The translations under genes were made by a program, and so were the position numbers. The notes beneath the pieces are model-generated. The model was not told the origin of the DNA. It ran no database searches and saw nothing but the letters and a program-made list of their open reading frames with translations. DNA of 34,632 bases, from the NCBI GenBank assembly GCA_049324235.1, contig JBMOLJ010000103.1, positions 1 through 34,632 on the forward strand, written 5' to 3'. Shown here in pieces: positions 16,173 to 24,149 of the stretch (position 1 is the stretch's first letter; each line of letters opens with the position of its first letter). Source of the DNA: UBA1431 sp049324235 (GTDB taxonomy: Bacteria; Bacillota; Clostridia; Christensenellales; UBA1431).

Positions 16173-17207
16173 TTGCCGAAATCCTACACGTTGCGCAAGC
16201 GCCGTATCGTTGTCACCGCAACGGTAATCGCAGCCTTAAGCGTGCTGATGATCATCGTATCGTGCATGGTGGGCAGCGCAGGCTTTTCGATGAACCGGAC
16301 CCTCGCTGTGCTGGGCGATATCCTGTCCGGCCGTGCAAGCAGCGACACCCTTGCGTATAACATCATCGCTGTCGTGCGCCTGCCCCGGGCGCTGCTGGCC
16401 TTCTTCACCGGCGCCGCGCTTGCCGTTTCAGGCACGTGCATGCAGGGCGTGTTCAAAAACCCGATGGCTGAGCCCAGCATACTGGGCGTGTCGGCGGGCG
16501 CGGGTCTGGGAGCCACAGTTGCTACGGTCTCCGGCGCGGGCGGCGCCGGACTGTTGGGGACAGCTTCGATCCCTCTCTCCGCTTTTGTGGGGAGCCTGGG
16601 AGCTGTGCTTATAGTCTATCAGCTTTCGAGAGTAAGGGGGCGAACGAGCCTGCTGTCCCTGCTGCTGGCGGGCACGGCGCTCAGTTCCTTCCTGGTGGCA
16701 ATCATGCAGGGGCTGATGGTCATGAACCACGACAAGCTGGCGGGCATCATCTCCTGGCTGATGGGGAGCTTCGGCGCCGCATCCTGGCAGAAGATCGCCT
16801 GGTGCCTGCCGCTGGTGGCCGTCGGCTGTGCGGTCTGCACGCTCTATACACGCGACCTCAACGCGATGCTCATGGGCGACGAGGAGGCACGGAGCCTGGG
16901 CGTGCATGTGCCCCGGGTGCGCCTGATCATCATAGCGGCTTCCACGCTGGCGGTCTCGGCCGCAGTTGCGGCCTGCGGGATCATAGGCTTTGTTGGGCTG
17001 ATGGTGCCCCACGGCATGCGTCTTATCGTGGGCCCCGACCACCGCGTACTGCTCCCGTTTGCATTTATTGGCGGCGGACTGTATATGCTTGTGATGGACC
17101 TGCTTGCACGCATTGTCATCGCGCCCATGGAACTGCCCGTCGGCGTGCTCACCGCTATGATCGGGGGGCCGTTCTTCATCTACCTGCTGCGAAAGGGCAA
17201 TAAATAA
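16173..17207 (+). CDS. btuC: FecCD/BtuC-type ABC transporter permease
   Basis: 344 residues with about ten hydrophobic segments, the normal size for BtuC/FecCD permeases. Marks: VRLPRALLAFFTGAALAVSG, MQGVFKNPMAEPSILGVSAG, LAGTALSSFLVAIMQG, the cytoplasmic EEARSLGV coupling helix, and GIIGFVGLMVPHGMRLIVG near the C-terminus. The start is TTG 16173, placed by GGAGG at 16161-16165. It forms the membrane channel for the binding protein and ATPase on either side in the same riboswitch-controlled operon. Confidence 0.92.
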   Translation: MPKSYTLRKRRIVVTATVIAALSVLMIIVSCMVGSAGFSMNRTLAVLGDILSGRASSDTLAYNIIAVVRLPRALLAFFTGAALAVSGTCMQGVFKNPMAEPSILGVSAGAGLGATVATVSGAGGAGLLGTASIPLSAFVGSLGAVLIVYQLSRVRGRTSLLSLLLAGTALSSFLVAIMQGLMVMNHDKLAGIISWLMGSFGAASWQKIAWCLPLVAVGCAVCTLYTRDLNAMLMGDEEARSLGVHVPRVRLIIIAASTLAVSAAVAACGIIGFVGLMVPHGMRLIVGPDHRVLLPFAFIGGGLYMLVMDLLARIVIAPMELPVGVLTAMIGGPFFIYLLRKGNK

Positions 17208-17231
17208 AGACTATCCTGTTTGGAGGAGAGC

Positions 17232-18053
17232 ATGATGGCACTGATCGAGATCAACGCACTGAGCTTTGCCTACAACGGCAAGGATGTCCTTTCGGATATT
17301 TCCCTTTCCATGCAGGAGGGGACTGTAACCGGCATCATCGGCCCGAACGGCTCCGGGAAATCCACGCTGCTCCGGCTGATTGGCGGGGCGCTGTCCCCCA
17401 AATCCGGCAGCATATCGGTCGGCGGAAAGGACGTGCGAAAGTTTTCGCCCAAAGAGCTGGCCCGGACGATGGCGCTGGTTCCGCAGCATTCGCAGCTGGA
17501 TTTTGATTTTACCGTGATGGATGTGGTGCTGATGGGGCGGCATCCGTGGCTGGGCCGGTTTAGAAGCGAGACTGCCGACGATATGGCGATAGCCCACGCC
17601 TCCATGGCGCACAGCGGCATCGGGCATTTGGCCGACCGTCCCGTTACACGACTGAGCGGCGGCGAATGGCAGCGGGTCATCATCGCGCGCGCCTTTGCGC
17701 AGAAAACGCCCTTGCTGATACTCGATGAACCGGTTTCGAGCCTGGATATCCGGCATCAGCTGGACGTGATGGAGTTGGTGCGGGCGTCGGCGGACCGGAC
17801 CGGCACGACGGCCGTGTGCGTGCTGCACGACCTCAACCTGGCGCTGCACTATTGCGATTCTATCGCTCTTTTGGACAACGGCCGCCTGCGGGCATACGGC
17901 CCGCCTGAGGCGATGCTTGGCGATGTGGTGGATGAAGTGTACGGCGTAAAGCTTATGCAGGTGCCGCATCCCCAGACAGGGGAACCCTGCCTTTTCCCGC
18001 ATTACGGCGGGGCCGCGAACAGTTACCCCGTGTCCGGCGCCTCTGCCATCTGA
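17232..18053 (+). CDS. btuD: ABC transporter ATP-binding protein of the corrinoid importer
   Basis: 273 residues. Walker A GPNGSGKST, Q-loop VPQHSQLDFDF, signature LSGGEWQRV, Walker B LLILDEP with D-loop SSLD, and the switch His in VCVLHDLNLALHY are all intact. The frame opens at TTG 17220, but GGAGGAG (17222-17228) overlaps that codon and points to ATG 17232 or 17235. It completes the btuF-btuC-btuD import unit. A FecE/FhuC siderophore ATPase looks the same; the riboswitch decides the call. Confidence 0.9.
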   Translation: MMALIEINALSFAYNGKDVLSDISLSMQEGTVTGIIGPNGSGKSTLLRLIGGALSPKSGSISVGGKDVRKFSPKELARTMALVPQHSQLDFDFTVMDVVLMGRHPWLGRFRSETADDMAIAHASMAHSGIGHLADRPVTRLSGGEWQRVIIARAFAQKTPLLILDEPVSSLDIRHQLDVMELVRASADRTGTTAVCVLHDLNLALHYCDSIALLDNGRLRAYGPPEAMLGDVVDEVYGVKLMQVPHPQTGEPCLFPHYGGAANSYPVSGASAI

Positions 18054-18122
18054 TGGTCAGGGTTCGGATAATTATCAGTACGCGACAGCAGGAATGTTTC
18101 AGCCGGGAGCAATAATTTATCA

Positions 18123-18150
18123 TTGAGAATACGACAATATGTAGTATAAT
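18123..18150 (+). promoter_or_regulatory. Promoter of the second (orphan) cobalamin riboswitch
   Basis: TTGAGA at 18123-18128 and a perfect TATAAT at 18145-18150, 16-bp spacer. This shows the second riboswitch can be transcribed on its own rather than as a tail of the importer operon. Confidence 0.72.
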
Positions 18151-18159
18151 TCGCTTAGA

Positions 18160-18427
18160 ACTGAATATGCGATACGGGTGCCTGCGATTGATGCAGGATA
18201 ATAGGAAAAACGGTGAAATCCGTTGCAGCCCCCGCTACTGTATGGCCGACGAGCCGGAGTTCATGCCACTGTCCGATTAGGGCGGGAAGGTTTCCGGGGA
18301 GGATGAGGCCGAGCCAGGAAGCCTGCCCAATATCGCTTAGAGAGTACGACCTGCGGAGGGCGGGGATGGTAATGAATAGGCAAAACCATTACAAACCCTT
18401 TTGCACGCGTATGCAAACGGGTTTTTT
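18160..18427 (+). ncRNA. Second cobalamin riboswitch with terminator, no sense gene downstream
   Basis: A near-duplicate of the riboswitch at 14955-15222, with the same blocks: ACGGGTGCCTGC, GCAGGATAATAGG, CCGTTGCAGCCCCCGC, ACTGTATGGCCGACGA, GCCACTGTCCG, GATGAGGCCGAGCCAGGAAG, GACCTGCGGAGGGCGGGG. A terminator follows at 18396-18427. After it the plus strand holds no supported gene: the next gene, 18616-19674, is on the opposite strand and converges. Read-through RNA would therefore be antisense to the response regulator of the pdu two-component system. Compare aspocR of Listeria monocytogenes. Confidence 0.93.
18396..18427 (+). terminator. Terminator of the orphan riboswitch
   Basis: CCCTTTTGCA (18396-18405) pairs with TGCAAACGGG (18412-18421) with one mismatch, then six T; the flanking AAA/TTT can extend the stem. 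It is slightly weaker than the btu terminator, which allows regulated read-through. Confidence 0.85.
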
Positions 18428-18564
18428 GTTTGGAACCGCCCGAGGAGGGTGTGCCGTGGTGCGGCAAGTCACCGTTGCCGCTTTGATATATTCACGGATT
18501 TTTCCTACCGGTCCGGCTGTCGTTTCAGGGGCGCCTCTTCAGCCCCTGTGCGATGGACGGAGCG

Positions 18565-18595
18565 AAAAAAACGCATCCTTATTTACTAAGGACGC
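18565..18595 (-). terminator. Intrinsic terminator of the two-component operon
   Basis: On the minus strand, GCGTCCTTA and TAAGGATGC form a 9-bp stem with one mismatch and a GTAAA loop, then G and seven T (18571 down to 18565), 20 bases after the response-regulator stop. On the plus strand no T-run follows the hairpin, so antisense transcription from the riboswitch side should pass through it. Confidence 0.8.
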
Positions 18596-18615
18596 TCGCG
18601 TTCATATAAGATATG

Positions 18616-19674
18616 TCAGCCTCCTGCACGCATTGCGGTTTCCTTTGACTGGTCGCGGTACTCAGACGGGGTAAGGCCGGTTTTCTTCTTGAATACGCGG
18701 CTGAAGTAATTCGGCTCGTTGAAGGAAAGCTCCATCGCGATATTCATGATGGGTATCTCGGTGCGCTGGAGCATCTCCTTGGCCAGCTCGATCCGGCGGT
18801 CGGCGATGTAGGTAACGAAATTCACGTTCATCTCCCGCTTGAATACCTTGCTGAGGTAGTATGTGCTGATGCAGGCGTAGGAGGCCACGTCGTTGAGCGT
18901 GATATTCTGCCCGATGTTCCGCTCGATGTAATTGATGATCGCGTTGAAGTCGCTCTTGTTGTATTTGTTCGAATGAATCAGCGCGTCGAACGTGGCGTTG
19001 ACCATGGAAAGCAGCTTATAGTATATGTCGGAGCGGTTGTCATACGGAGCGAACCGTTCCTTGAGGCAGAAAATTTGATACTGGTGCTTGGACTCAATAT
19101 CCAGTCCCATCAGCATGGCTGTCTCGGCGATCCGGTTGGCGATGCTCAGGACGATGCGGGAGATGGAGGCCAGGTCGGTATACCGTGCATAGATATCATC
19201 AAGCGTGTCGCGCAGGCATTTGACGGTATTGCGGTAGGAATGCTCCCGTATGAACTTGCTCAGCCTGTGAAGATACTGCTCGTCGCGGGAAGGCTCGCCG
19301 GTGTTTTTATCCTCCATGAGGGCGCTGACGCAATCGATGATTTTTTCGGGGCGCACGGGTTTTAGAAGATAGTCGTTGACCTTGACTTTGATGGCCCTGA
19401 AGGCGAATTCGAATTTGCTGTACGCAGTCGTAATGACAACACGCGCATTGGGATATTTGGTTTTGAGGGTTTCGCATACGTCCAGGCCGTTGATTCCGGG
19501 GATATTGATATCGAGAATGACCAGGTCGAAGGGCTGGTCCTCGATCATGGCAATGGCGTCCGTGCCGTTTACCGCTTCGGCTACGAGCTCAATGTCCTGG
19601 AAATGCTCCAGTATGATCTTGCGCAGTACGATGCGTTCGATTTCTTCGTCTTCGACAATAAGCACCTTTGCCAT
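18616..19674 (-). CDS. Response regulator, receiver plus AraC-type DNA-binding domain
   Basis: 352 residues. The N-terminal receiver has the acidic pair in IVEDEE, phospho-acceptor Asp55 (LVILDINIPG) and Lys105 (YLLKPVRP). A helical linker follows. The last ~100 residues are a two-helix-turn-helix AraC domain (NITLNDVASYACISTYYLSKVFKRE; NYFSRVFKKKTGLTPSEYRDQ). It starts 7 bases after the stop of the PocR-domain kinase, which must be its partner. The pair lies divergent to the pdu operon and most likely activates it. The second riboswitch faces the 3' end of this gene from the other strand. Confidence 0.94.
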   Translation of the reverse strand: MAKVLIVEDEEIERIVLRKIILEHFQDIELVAEAVNGTDAIAMIEDQPFDLVILDINIPGINGLDVCETLKTKYPNARVVITTAYSKFEFAFRAIKVKVNDYLLKPVRPEKIIDCVSALMEDKNTGEPSRDEQYLHRLSKFIREHSYRNTVKCLRDTLDDIYARYTDLASISRIVLSIANRIAETAMLMGLDIESKHQYQIFCLKERFAPYDNRSDIYYKLLSMVNATFDALIHSNKYNKSDFNAIINYIERNIGQNITLNDVASYACISTYYLSKVFKREMNVNFVTYIADRRIELAKEMLQRTEIPIMNIAMELSFNEPNYFSRVFKKKTGLTPSEYRDQSKETAMRAGG

Positions 19675-19681
19675 AGAGTGT

Positions 19682-20917
19682 TCACCTCATCTTCAATGGC
19701 AGAGTGATGATGATGCGCGTGCCTGGAAAGCCGTCGTCCACGCTTTCAATGTGCAGCCAGGCCTCGCCGTTATAGGCCTGGTTCAGCCGCTTGGAAACGC
19801 TGTATATGCCGAAACCGCTCTCATTCTGACGCAGATACTCGGCGCCTTCCAGTATGCGCTGGATGCGGCCGCTGTCTATGCCCTTGCCGTTGTCGGAAAT
19901 CTCTATGACCAGGTGTTTGCCTTCGGCGCGTGCATGTATGGTGATATCGCCGCCGTCCGGCTCCTTTTCGATGACGTAGTTGATGCAGTTTTCCAGGAAG
20001 GGCTGGATGGTGTTGTAGGGGCATTCAAGCCCCATGAGGTCTTCATTGATATCGAGCGTGTAGCGCAGTCTGTCCCCGAAGCGGACAGACTGGACCTTGA
20101 GGTAGTTCTTGACGAACTCGATTTCCTCGGACAGGGCTACCATGGTCGTGCGCGAGCGCTGGAGGGTATAGCGCAGGATCTCGGCGAGCGCGTACATGGC
20201 CTCCTCCGTTTTAGGCGCGTTTTCCAGGTAGGCAAGCCTGCCGACGGTATTGAGCGCATTAAAAAGGAAGTGCGGATTCACGTTGAGCTGGAGTGTCTTC
20301 CATTCCATTTCCTTAAGCGCTTTTTCGAGCTCGATCCGTTTATGGGTCTCCTCGATGAGCTTGCGCTGCTTCTGGTTGAGTTCCTCACGGTCATAACTCA
20401 TCAGCTTGCTCTGTACCAGATAATTGGCGATCTCGTAAAGCATGTTGGAGGCGGCCAATAATTTATCATAGGAGATGGTGGGGATGTCGGCCGCGGCTGC
20501 GACAAGCTCGGGATCGTCCAGCCAGTCCACCCGCCTGTCGATGATGTTGCTCAGCTTCCCCTCATCCTCGGGCGGAAGGCGGACCTGGCCGCAGAGTATG
20601 GCCCCGATATAGGTTCCGTATACTATAATCGGTACGGCGAAATCCACAAGGCCCGCATGGCATTTATAGATGTAAGGGCGTGAGGCGATGGCCGACTGCA
20701 GGCCGCCGTGCGCATCGCATTCGTAGCAGAGCTCGCGGCAATGGTCCTTTTTGCGCAGCTTGACGCAAAAGGTTGAAAAGCGACTGTATTCCGTGATGGG
20801 CGCTCCACGGTAATCCACTGTAACGGAGGCCGTGCTCGTTGCCATGGCAAAGTGGTTTTGGATGCTCTGGAGTACGTCGATATCGATATAATCAGAGATC
20901 TGCATAACGGTCTTCAT
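19682..20917 (-). CDS. PocR-domain sensor histidine kinase (LytS/YesM-like)
   Basis: 411 residues, no membrane segment, so a cytoplasmic sensor. Residues ~8-165 are a PocR domain with its cysteine pattern (C51, C60, C64, C67, C86) and FAVPIIVYGTYIGAILCGQV. In the Salmonella activator PocR this domain is thought to sense 1,2-propanediol or related diols. A coiled-coil linker (~175-210) leads to the phospho-acceptor His216 in LNVNPHFLFNALNTV, then a HATPase domain (NTIQPFLENCINY; DNGKGID; GFGIYSV; GTRIIITLPL). AGGAGGG lies about 11 bases before the ATG. It thus combines the PocR sensor with a two-component output rather than the one-component PocR-AraC layout. Confidence 0.92.
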   Translation of the reverse strand: MKTVMQISDYIDIDVLQSIQNHFAMATSTASVTVDYRGAPITEYSRFSTFCVKLRKKDHCRELCYECDAHGGLQSAIASRPYIYKCHAGLVDFAVPIIVYGTYIGAILCGQVRLPPEDEGKLSNIIDRRVDWLDDPELVAAAADIPTISYDKLLAASNMLYEIANYLVQSKLMSYDREELNQKQRKLIEETHKRIELEKALKEMEWKTLQLNVNPHFLFNALNTVGRLAYLENAPKTEEAMYALAEILRYTLQRSRTTMVALSEEIEFVKNYLKVQSVRFGDRLRYTLDINEDLMGLECPYNTIQPFLENCINYVIEKEPDGGDITIHARAEGKHLVIEISDNGKGIDSGRIQRILEGAEYLRQNESGFGIYSVSKRLNQAYNGEAWLHIESVDDGFPGTRIIITLPLKMR

Positions 20918-21308
20918 AATATGGCATCTCCCTCCTTAAGAAATGTGAGGTAGAGTAGGGGGATACTTTTTTGCTGTTAAGTGAAAAAACTTTTAAAAAA
21001 CTACTGTAACAAGTTTGCTATTTTTCTTTATACTTCTCTTTGTACTCCAATCTTGACATATTTTACAGTATAAACATCTATTTTTCTTCATAATACATAT
21101 CCGCAATACCAATTGTCAAGCTTGCATGTCGTAGAAAATTTATAGCATTTAACCAACACTTTACAACAAACATGAAGATATAATGTGCATACTAAATTTC
21201 CATGTATGTTCAATGTTTGTGCCCTGCGCAAAAAGCAGACACAATCCCGTAAAAAATGACACAGTACAAAACGCACATCAAACCATAACTAAAAGGAGGT
21301 AATCGTAC
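20918..21308. promoter_or_regulatory. Divergent AT-rich control region of the two-component genes and the pdu operon
   Basis: About 390 bp without a gene. CTATTTTTCTT occurs twice in direct orientation, at 21018-21028 and 21078-21088, exactly 60 bp apart and each followed by an A/T-rich ATAC stretch. AraC-type regulators often bind such direct repeats on one helix face. A candidate pdu -10 box, TATAAT, lies at 21179-21184 without a good -35, as expected for an activated promoter. A TTGACA at 21053-21058 has no -10 at proper distance. AAGGAGG precedes the first shell gene. Confidence 0.6.
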
Positions 21309-21587
21309 ATGACGAAGGAAGCACTGGGCATGGTCGAAACCAAAGGGCTGGTAGGTGCAATCGAGGCGGCTGACGCCATGGTCAAATCTGCGAACGTTGC
21401 ACTGGTAGGCTATGAAAAAATTGGTTCCGGGCTTGTCACCGTGATGGTGCGTGGCGATGTGGGCGCCGTAAAGGCAGCTACAGACGCCGGAGCCGTAGCG
21501 GCTGAAAAAGTGGGAACCGTCGTATCCGTGCATGTCATTCCCCGTCCGCACACTGATGTTGAGAAAATTCTTCCCCAAGGCGACTGA
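21309..21587 (+). CDS. pduA: PduA/PduJ-type hexameric shell protein (BMC-H)
   Basis: 92 residues, a single BMC domain. The typical opening EALGMVETKGLVGAIEAADAM, then VALVGYEKIGSGLVTVMVRGDVGAVKAA and the closing VVSVHVIPRPH are all present. Such hexamers tile the compartment facets and have a central pore for diol and aldehyde passage. PduA and PduJ are nearly identical in family, and first position in the operon favours PduA. Preceded by AAAGGAGG. It opens the main pdu operon. Confidence 0.95.
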   Translation: MTKEALGMVETKGLVGAIEAADAMVKSANVALVGYEKIGSGLVTVMVRGDVGAVKAATDAGAVAAEKVGTVVSVHVIPRPHTDVEKILPQGD

Positions 21588-21643
21588 TTTGAACGCTGCT
21601 TAAAGTCCCCAAAACCAAAATCTCATAACACGGAGGAATAATC

Positions 21644-22420
21644 ATGAAAGAAGAACTGATGGCCCAGATCATGGACGAAGTTATGAAGAAAGTGGGCGAG
21701 GCCAAGCCTGCCGCTCCCATAGGCAACTGCAGCCTGACGGAATTCGTAGGCATCAATCCCATCGGAGACACCATCGGACTGGTTATTGCGAATGTGGACA
21801 GTCACCTGCATGAATCAATGGGTATCGACACGAAGTACAAATCCATTGGCATCGTCGGCGCCCGCACCGGCGCTGGCCCGCACATCTTCGCTGCCGACGA
21901 GGCGGTAAAAGCCACCAACACCGAGATCCTTAAGATCGAGCTCCCGCGCGACACCCAGGGCGGCGCCGGCCACGGCTCCCTTATTATCTTCGGCGCCGAG
22001 GACGTATCGGACGCGAAACGCGCCGTTGAAGTCACGCTTAAAGAGATCGACCGCACCTTCGGCGATGTTTACGGCTCGGCTGCCGGACATCTTGAACTCC
22101 AGTACACCGCCCGCGCCAGCTATGCGCTCAACAAGGCGTTCGGCGCTCCCCTCGGCAAGGCATTCGGCATCAGCGTCGGCGCTCCCGCCGCCATTGGCGT
22201 GGTCATGGCCGATACCGCACTGAAAGCCGCGAACGTGGATCTCGTAGGATACGCTTCACCTGCAGGCGGCACCAGCTTCTCCAACGAGGTCATTATTTTT
22301 GTGTCCGGCGATTCCGGCGCTGTACGCCAGGCCATCATCGCCGCGCGCGAAGTGGGCAAGAAGCTGCTCGGACCCATGACCGGAGAAGAGCTTAAGTCCG
22401 TCACTACGCCTTATATCTAA
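21644..22420 (+). CDS. pduB: PduB-type trimeric shell protein (BMC-T)
   Basis: 258 residues with two fused BMC domains. The first carries FVGINPIGDTIGLVIANVD and IGIVGARTGAGPHIFAADEAV; the second carries GKAFGISVGAPAAIGVVMAD, ALKAANVDLVGYASPAGGTSF and NEVIIFVSGDSGAVRQAI. The N-terminal ~20 residues (LMAQIMDEVMKKVGEAKPA) form an amphipathic helix like the extension that ties Salmonella PduB to the enzyme core. It forms pseudohexameric trimers with a gated pore. GGAGG precedes the ATG. Confidence 0.95.
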   Translation: MKEELMAQIMDEVMKKVGEAKPAAPIGNCSLTEFVGINPIGDTIGLVIANVDSHLHESMGIDTKYKSIGIVGARTGAGPHIFAADEAVKATNTEILKIELPRDTQGGAGHGSLIIFGAEDVSDAKRAVEVTLKEIDRTFGDVYGSAAGHLELQYTARASYALNKAFGAPLGKAFGISVGAPAAIGVVMADTALKAANVDLVGYASPAGGTSFSNEVIIFVSGDSGAVRQAIIAAREVGKKLLGPMTGEELKSVTTPYI

Positions 22421-22473
22421 TAAGGGACGAAGCTAAGAACCAACCAAACAATGGTAGGAAGGTGAAGTGAATT

Positions 22474-24138
22474 ATGAAATCAAAGCGCTTTGAATATCTG
22501 GCGCAGAGGCCCGTTAACCAGGACGGCTTCGTACAGGAGTGGCCGGAGGTAGGTCTGATCGCTATGAACAGCCCCTTCGATCCCAAGCCCAGCATTAAAA
22601 TCGAAAATGGAAAGATCACAGAGCTCGACGGCAAGAAGAGGGCCGATTTCGACATGCTGGATACTTTCATTGCCGATTACGCAATCAAGCTGGATTATGC
22701 CGAGGAAGCCATGGCAATCGACTCCGTGGAATTTGCGAAGATGCTGTGCGATATCAATGTACCGCGTGAGACCATTGTAAAATACACCACAGCCATGACA
22801 CCGGCAAAAGTCGTAGAGATACTCTCTAAGATGAACGTCCTTGAGATGATGATGACGCTGACAAAGATGCGCGCGCGTCTGGCCCCATCCAACCAGTGCC
22901 ACGTCACCAACGTAAAAGACCACCCCGTACAGATCGCGGCAGACGCCGCCGAGGCTGCGCTCAGGGGCTTTGACGAGCAGGAGACCACGGTCGGCATCGT
23001 ACGTTACGCGCCCTTTAACGCCATGGCCCTTATGGTCGGCGCGCAGGTAGGCCGTCCCGGCATCCTTACCCAGTGCGCCGTAGAGGAAGCCACCGAGCTG
23101 CTCCTCGGCATGCGCGGCTTCACGGCCTATGCGGAAACGGTATCCGTATACGGCACAGAGCCTGTGTTCATCGACGGCGACGACACGCCGTGGTCCAAAG
23201 CGTTCCTCGCATCCTGCTACGCTTCGCGCGGCCTGAAGATGCGCTTCACATCCGGCACCGGTTCCGAGGTCCAGATGGGTTATGCCGAAGGCAAGTCCAT
23301 GCTGTATCTTGAGGCCCGGTGTCTGTTTGTTACCAAGGGCGCGGGCGTGCAGGGCACGCAGAACGGCTCGGTGAGCTGCGTCGGCGTTCCGGCGGGCGTT
23401 CCCGGCGGCATTCGCGCCATACTGGCCGAAAACGTGATCGGCGCCATGCTCGACCTGGAGGTCGCGTCCTCCAACGACCAGACATTCACGCACTCCGACC
23501 TCAGAAGGGTCGCGCGTTCCCTCATGCAGATGGTTCCCGGCACGGACTTCCTGTGCTCCGGCTATTCCGCAGTACCCAACTACGACAACATGTTCGCAGG
23601 GTCCAACTGGGATGCAGACGACTATGACGACTGGAACGTCATCCAGCGCGACCTCAAAATCGACGGCGGCTTAAAGCCGGTTTCCGAGGACGAGGTAGTT
23701 GCCGCACGCAACAAGGCGGCACGCGTCATGCAGGCGCTCTTTAGAGAACTCGGACTGACCGAGATCACTGACGCGGAAGTCGAGGCCGCAACTTATGCCC
23801 GCGGCAGCCAGGATATGCCTGACCGCAATGTCGTAGAAGACCTGAAGGCGGCGCAGGGGCTTTTGGAGCGCAAGATTACCGGCATCGACATGGTCAAAGC
23901 CCTCTACAGGGCGGGCTTCCAGGATGTTGCCCAGAGCATGCTCAGCCTCGCGCTGCAGCACGTCTCCGGAGACTACCTCCATACGTCCGCGATATTGGAC
24001 AAGGATTTCAATGTCATAAGTGCGGTCAACTATCCGAATAACTACGCCGGGCCGATGACGGGCTATGTTATCAGCGATGCGCGCTGGAACGAGATTAAGA
24101 ACATCCCCAACGCCATCAGCCCCGACAGTATCAAGTAG
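22474..24138 (+). CDS. pduC: Propanediol dehydratase large subunit
   Basis: 554 residues, the full family length. This TIM-barrel subunit of the AdoCbl-dependent diol dehydratase (PduCDE) binds the substrate and the adenosyl side of the cofactor and turns 1,2-propanediol into propionaldehyde. It opens with SKRFEYLAQRPVNQDGFVQEWPE-type sequence; FTSGTGSEVQMGYAEGKSM, VASSNDQTFTHSDLRR and the C-terminal NYPNNYAGPMTGY are conserved family stretches. Glycerol dehydratase is a close relative. The pdu context and the absence of a 1,3-propanediol gene in the window favour diol dehydratase. Confidence 0.96.
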   Translation: MKSKRFEYLAQRPVNQDGFVQEWPEVGLIAMNSPFDPKPSIKIENGKITELDGKKRADFDMLDTFIADYAIKLDYAEEAMAIDSVEFAKMLCDINVPRETIVKYTTAMTPAKVVEILSKMNVLEMMMTLTKMRARLAPSNQCHVTNVKDHPVQIAADAAEAALRGFDEQETTVGIVRYAPFNAMALMVGAQVGRPGILTQCAVEEATELLLGMRGFTAYAETVSVYGTEPVFIDGDDTPWSKAFLASCYASRGLKMRFTSGTGSEVQMGYAEGKSMLYLEARCLFVTKGAGVQGTQNGSVSCVGVPAGVPGGIRAILAENVIGAMLDLEVASSNDQTFTHSDLRRVARSLMQMVPGTDFLCSGYSAVPNYDNMFAGSNWDADDYDDWNVIQRDLKIDGGLKPVSEDEVVAARNKAARVMQALFRELGLTEITDAEVEAATYARGSQDMPDRNVVEDLKAAQGLLERKITGIDMVKALYRAGFQDVAQSMLSLALQHVSGDYLHTSAILDKDFNVISAVNYPNNYAGPMTGYVISDARWNEIKNIPNAISPDSIK

Positions 24139-24149
24139 GAGGTAAATCG

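Noticed and set aside
18213..18674. Plus-strand open frame after btuD
   Set aside because: It begins inside the second riboswitch aptamer and crosses its terminator and the minus-strand terminator; it is structured RNA, not protein.
21053..21074. TTGACA...TATAAA as the pdu promoter
   Set aside because: The spacer is only 10 bp; the boxes overlap the repeat region and more likely reflect AT-rich sequence.
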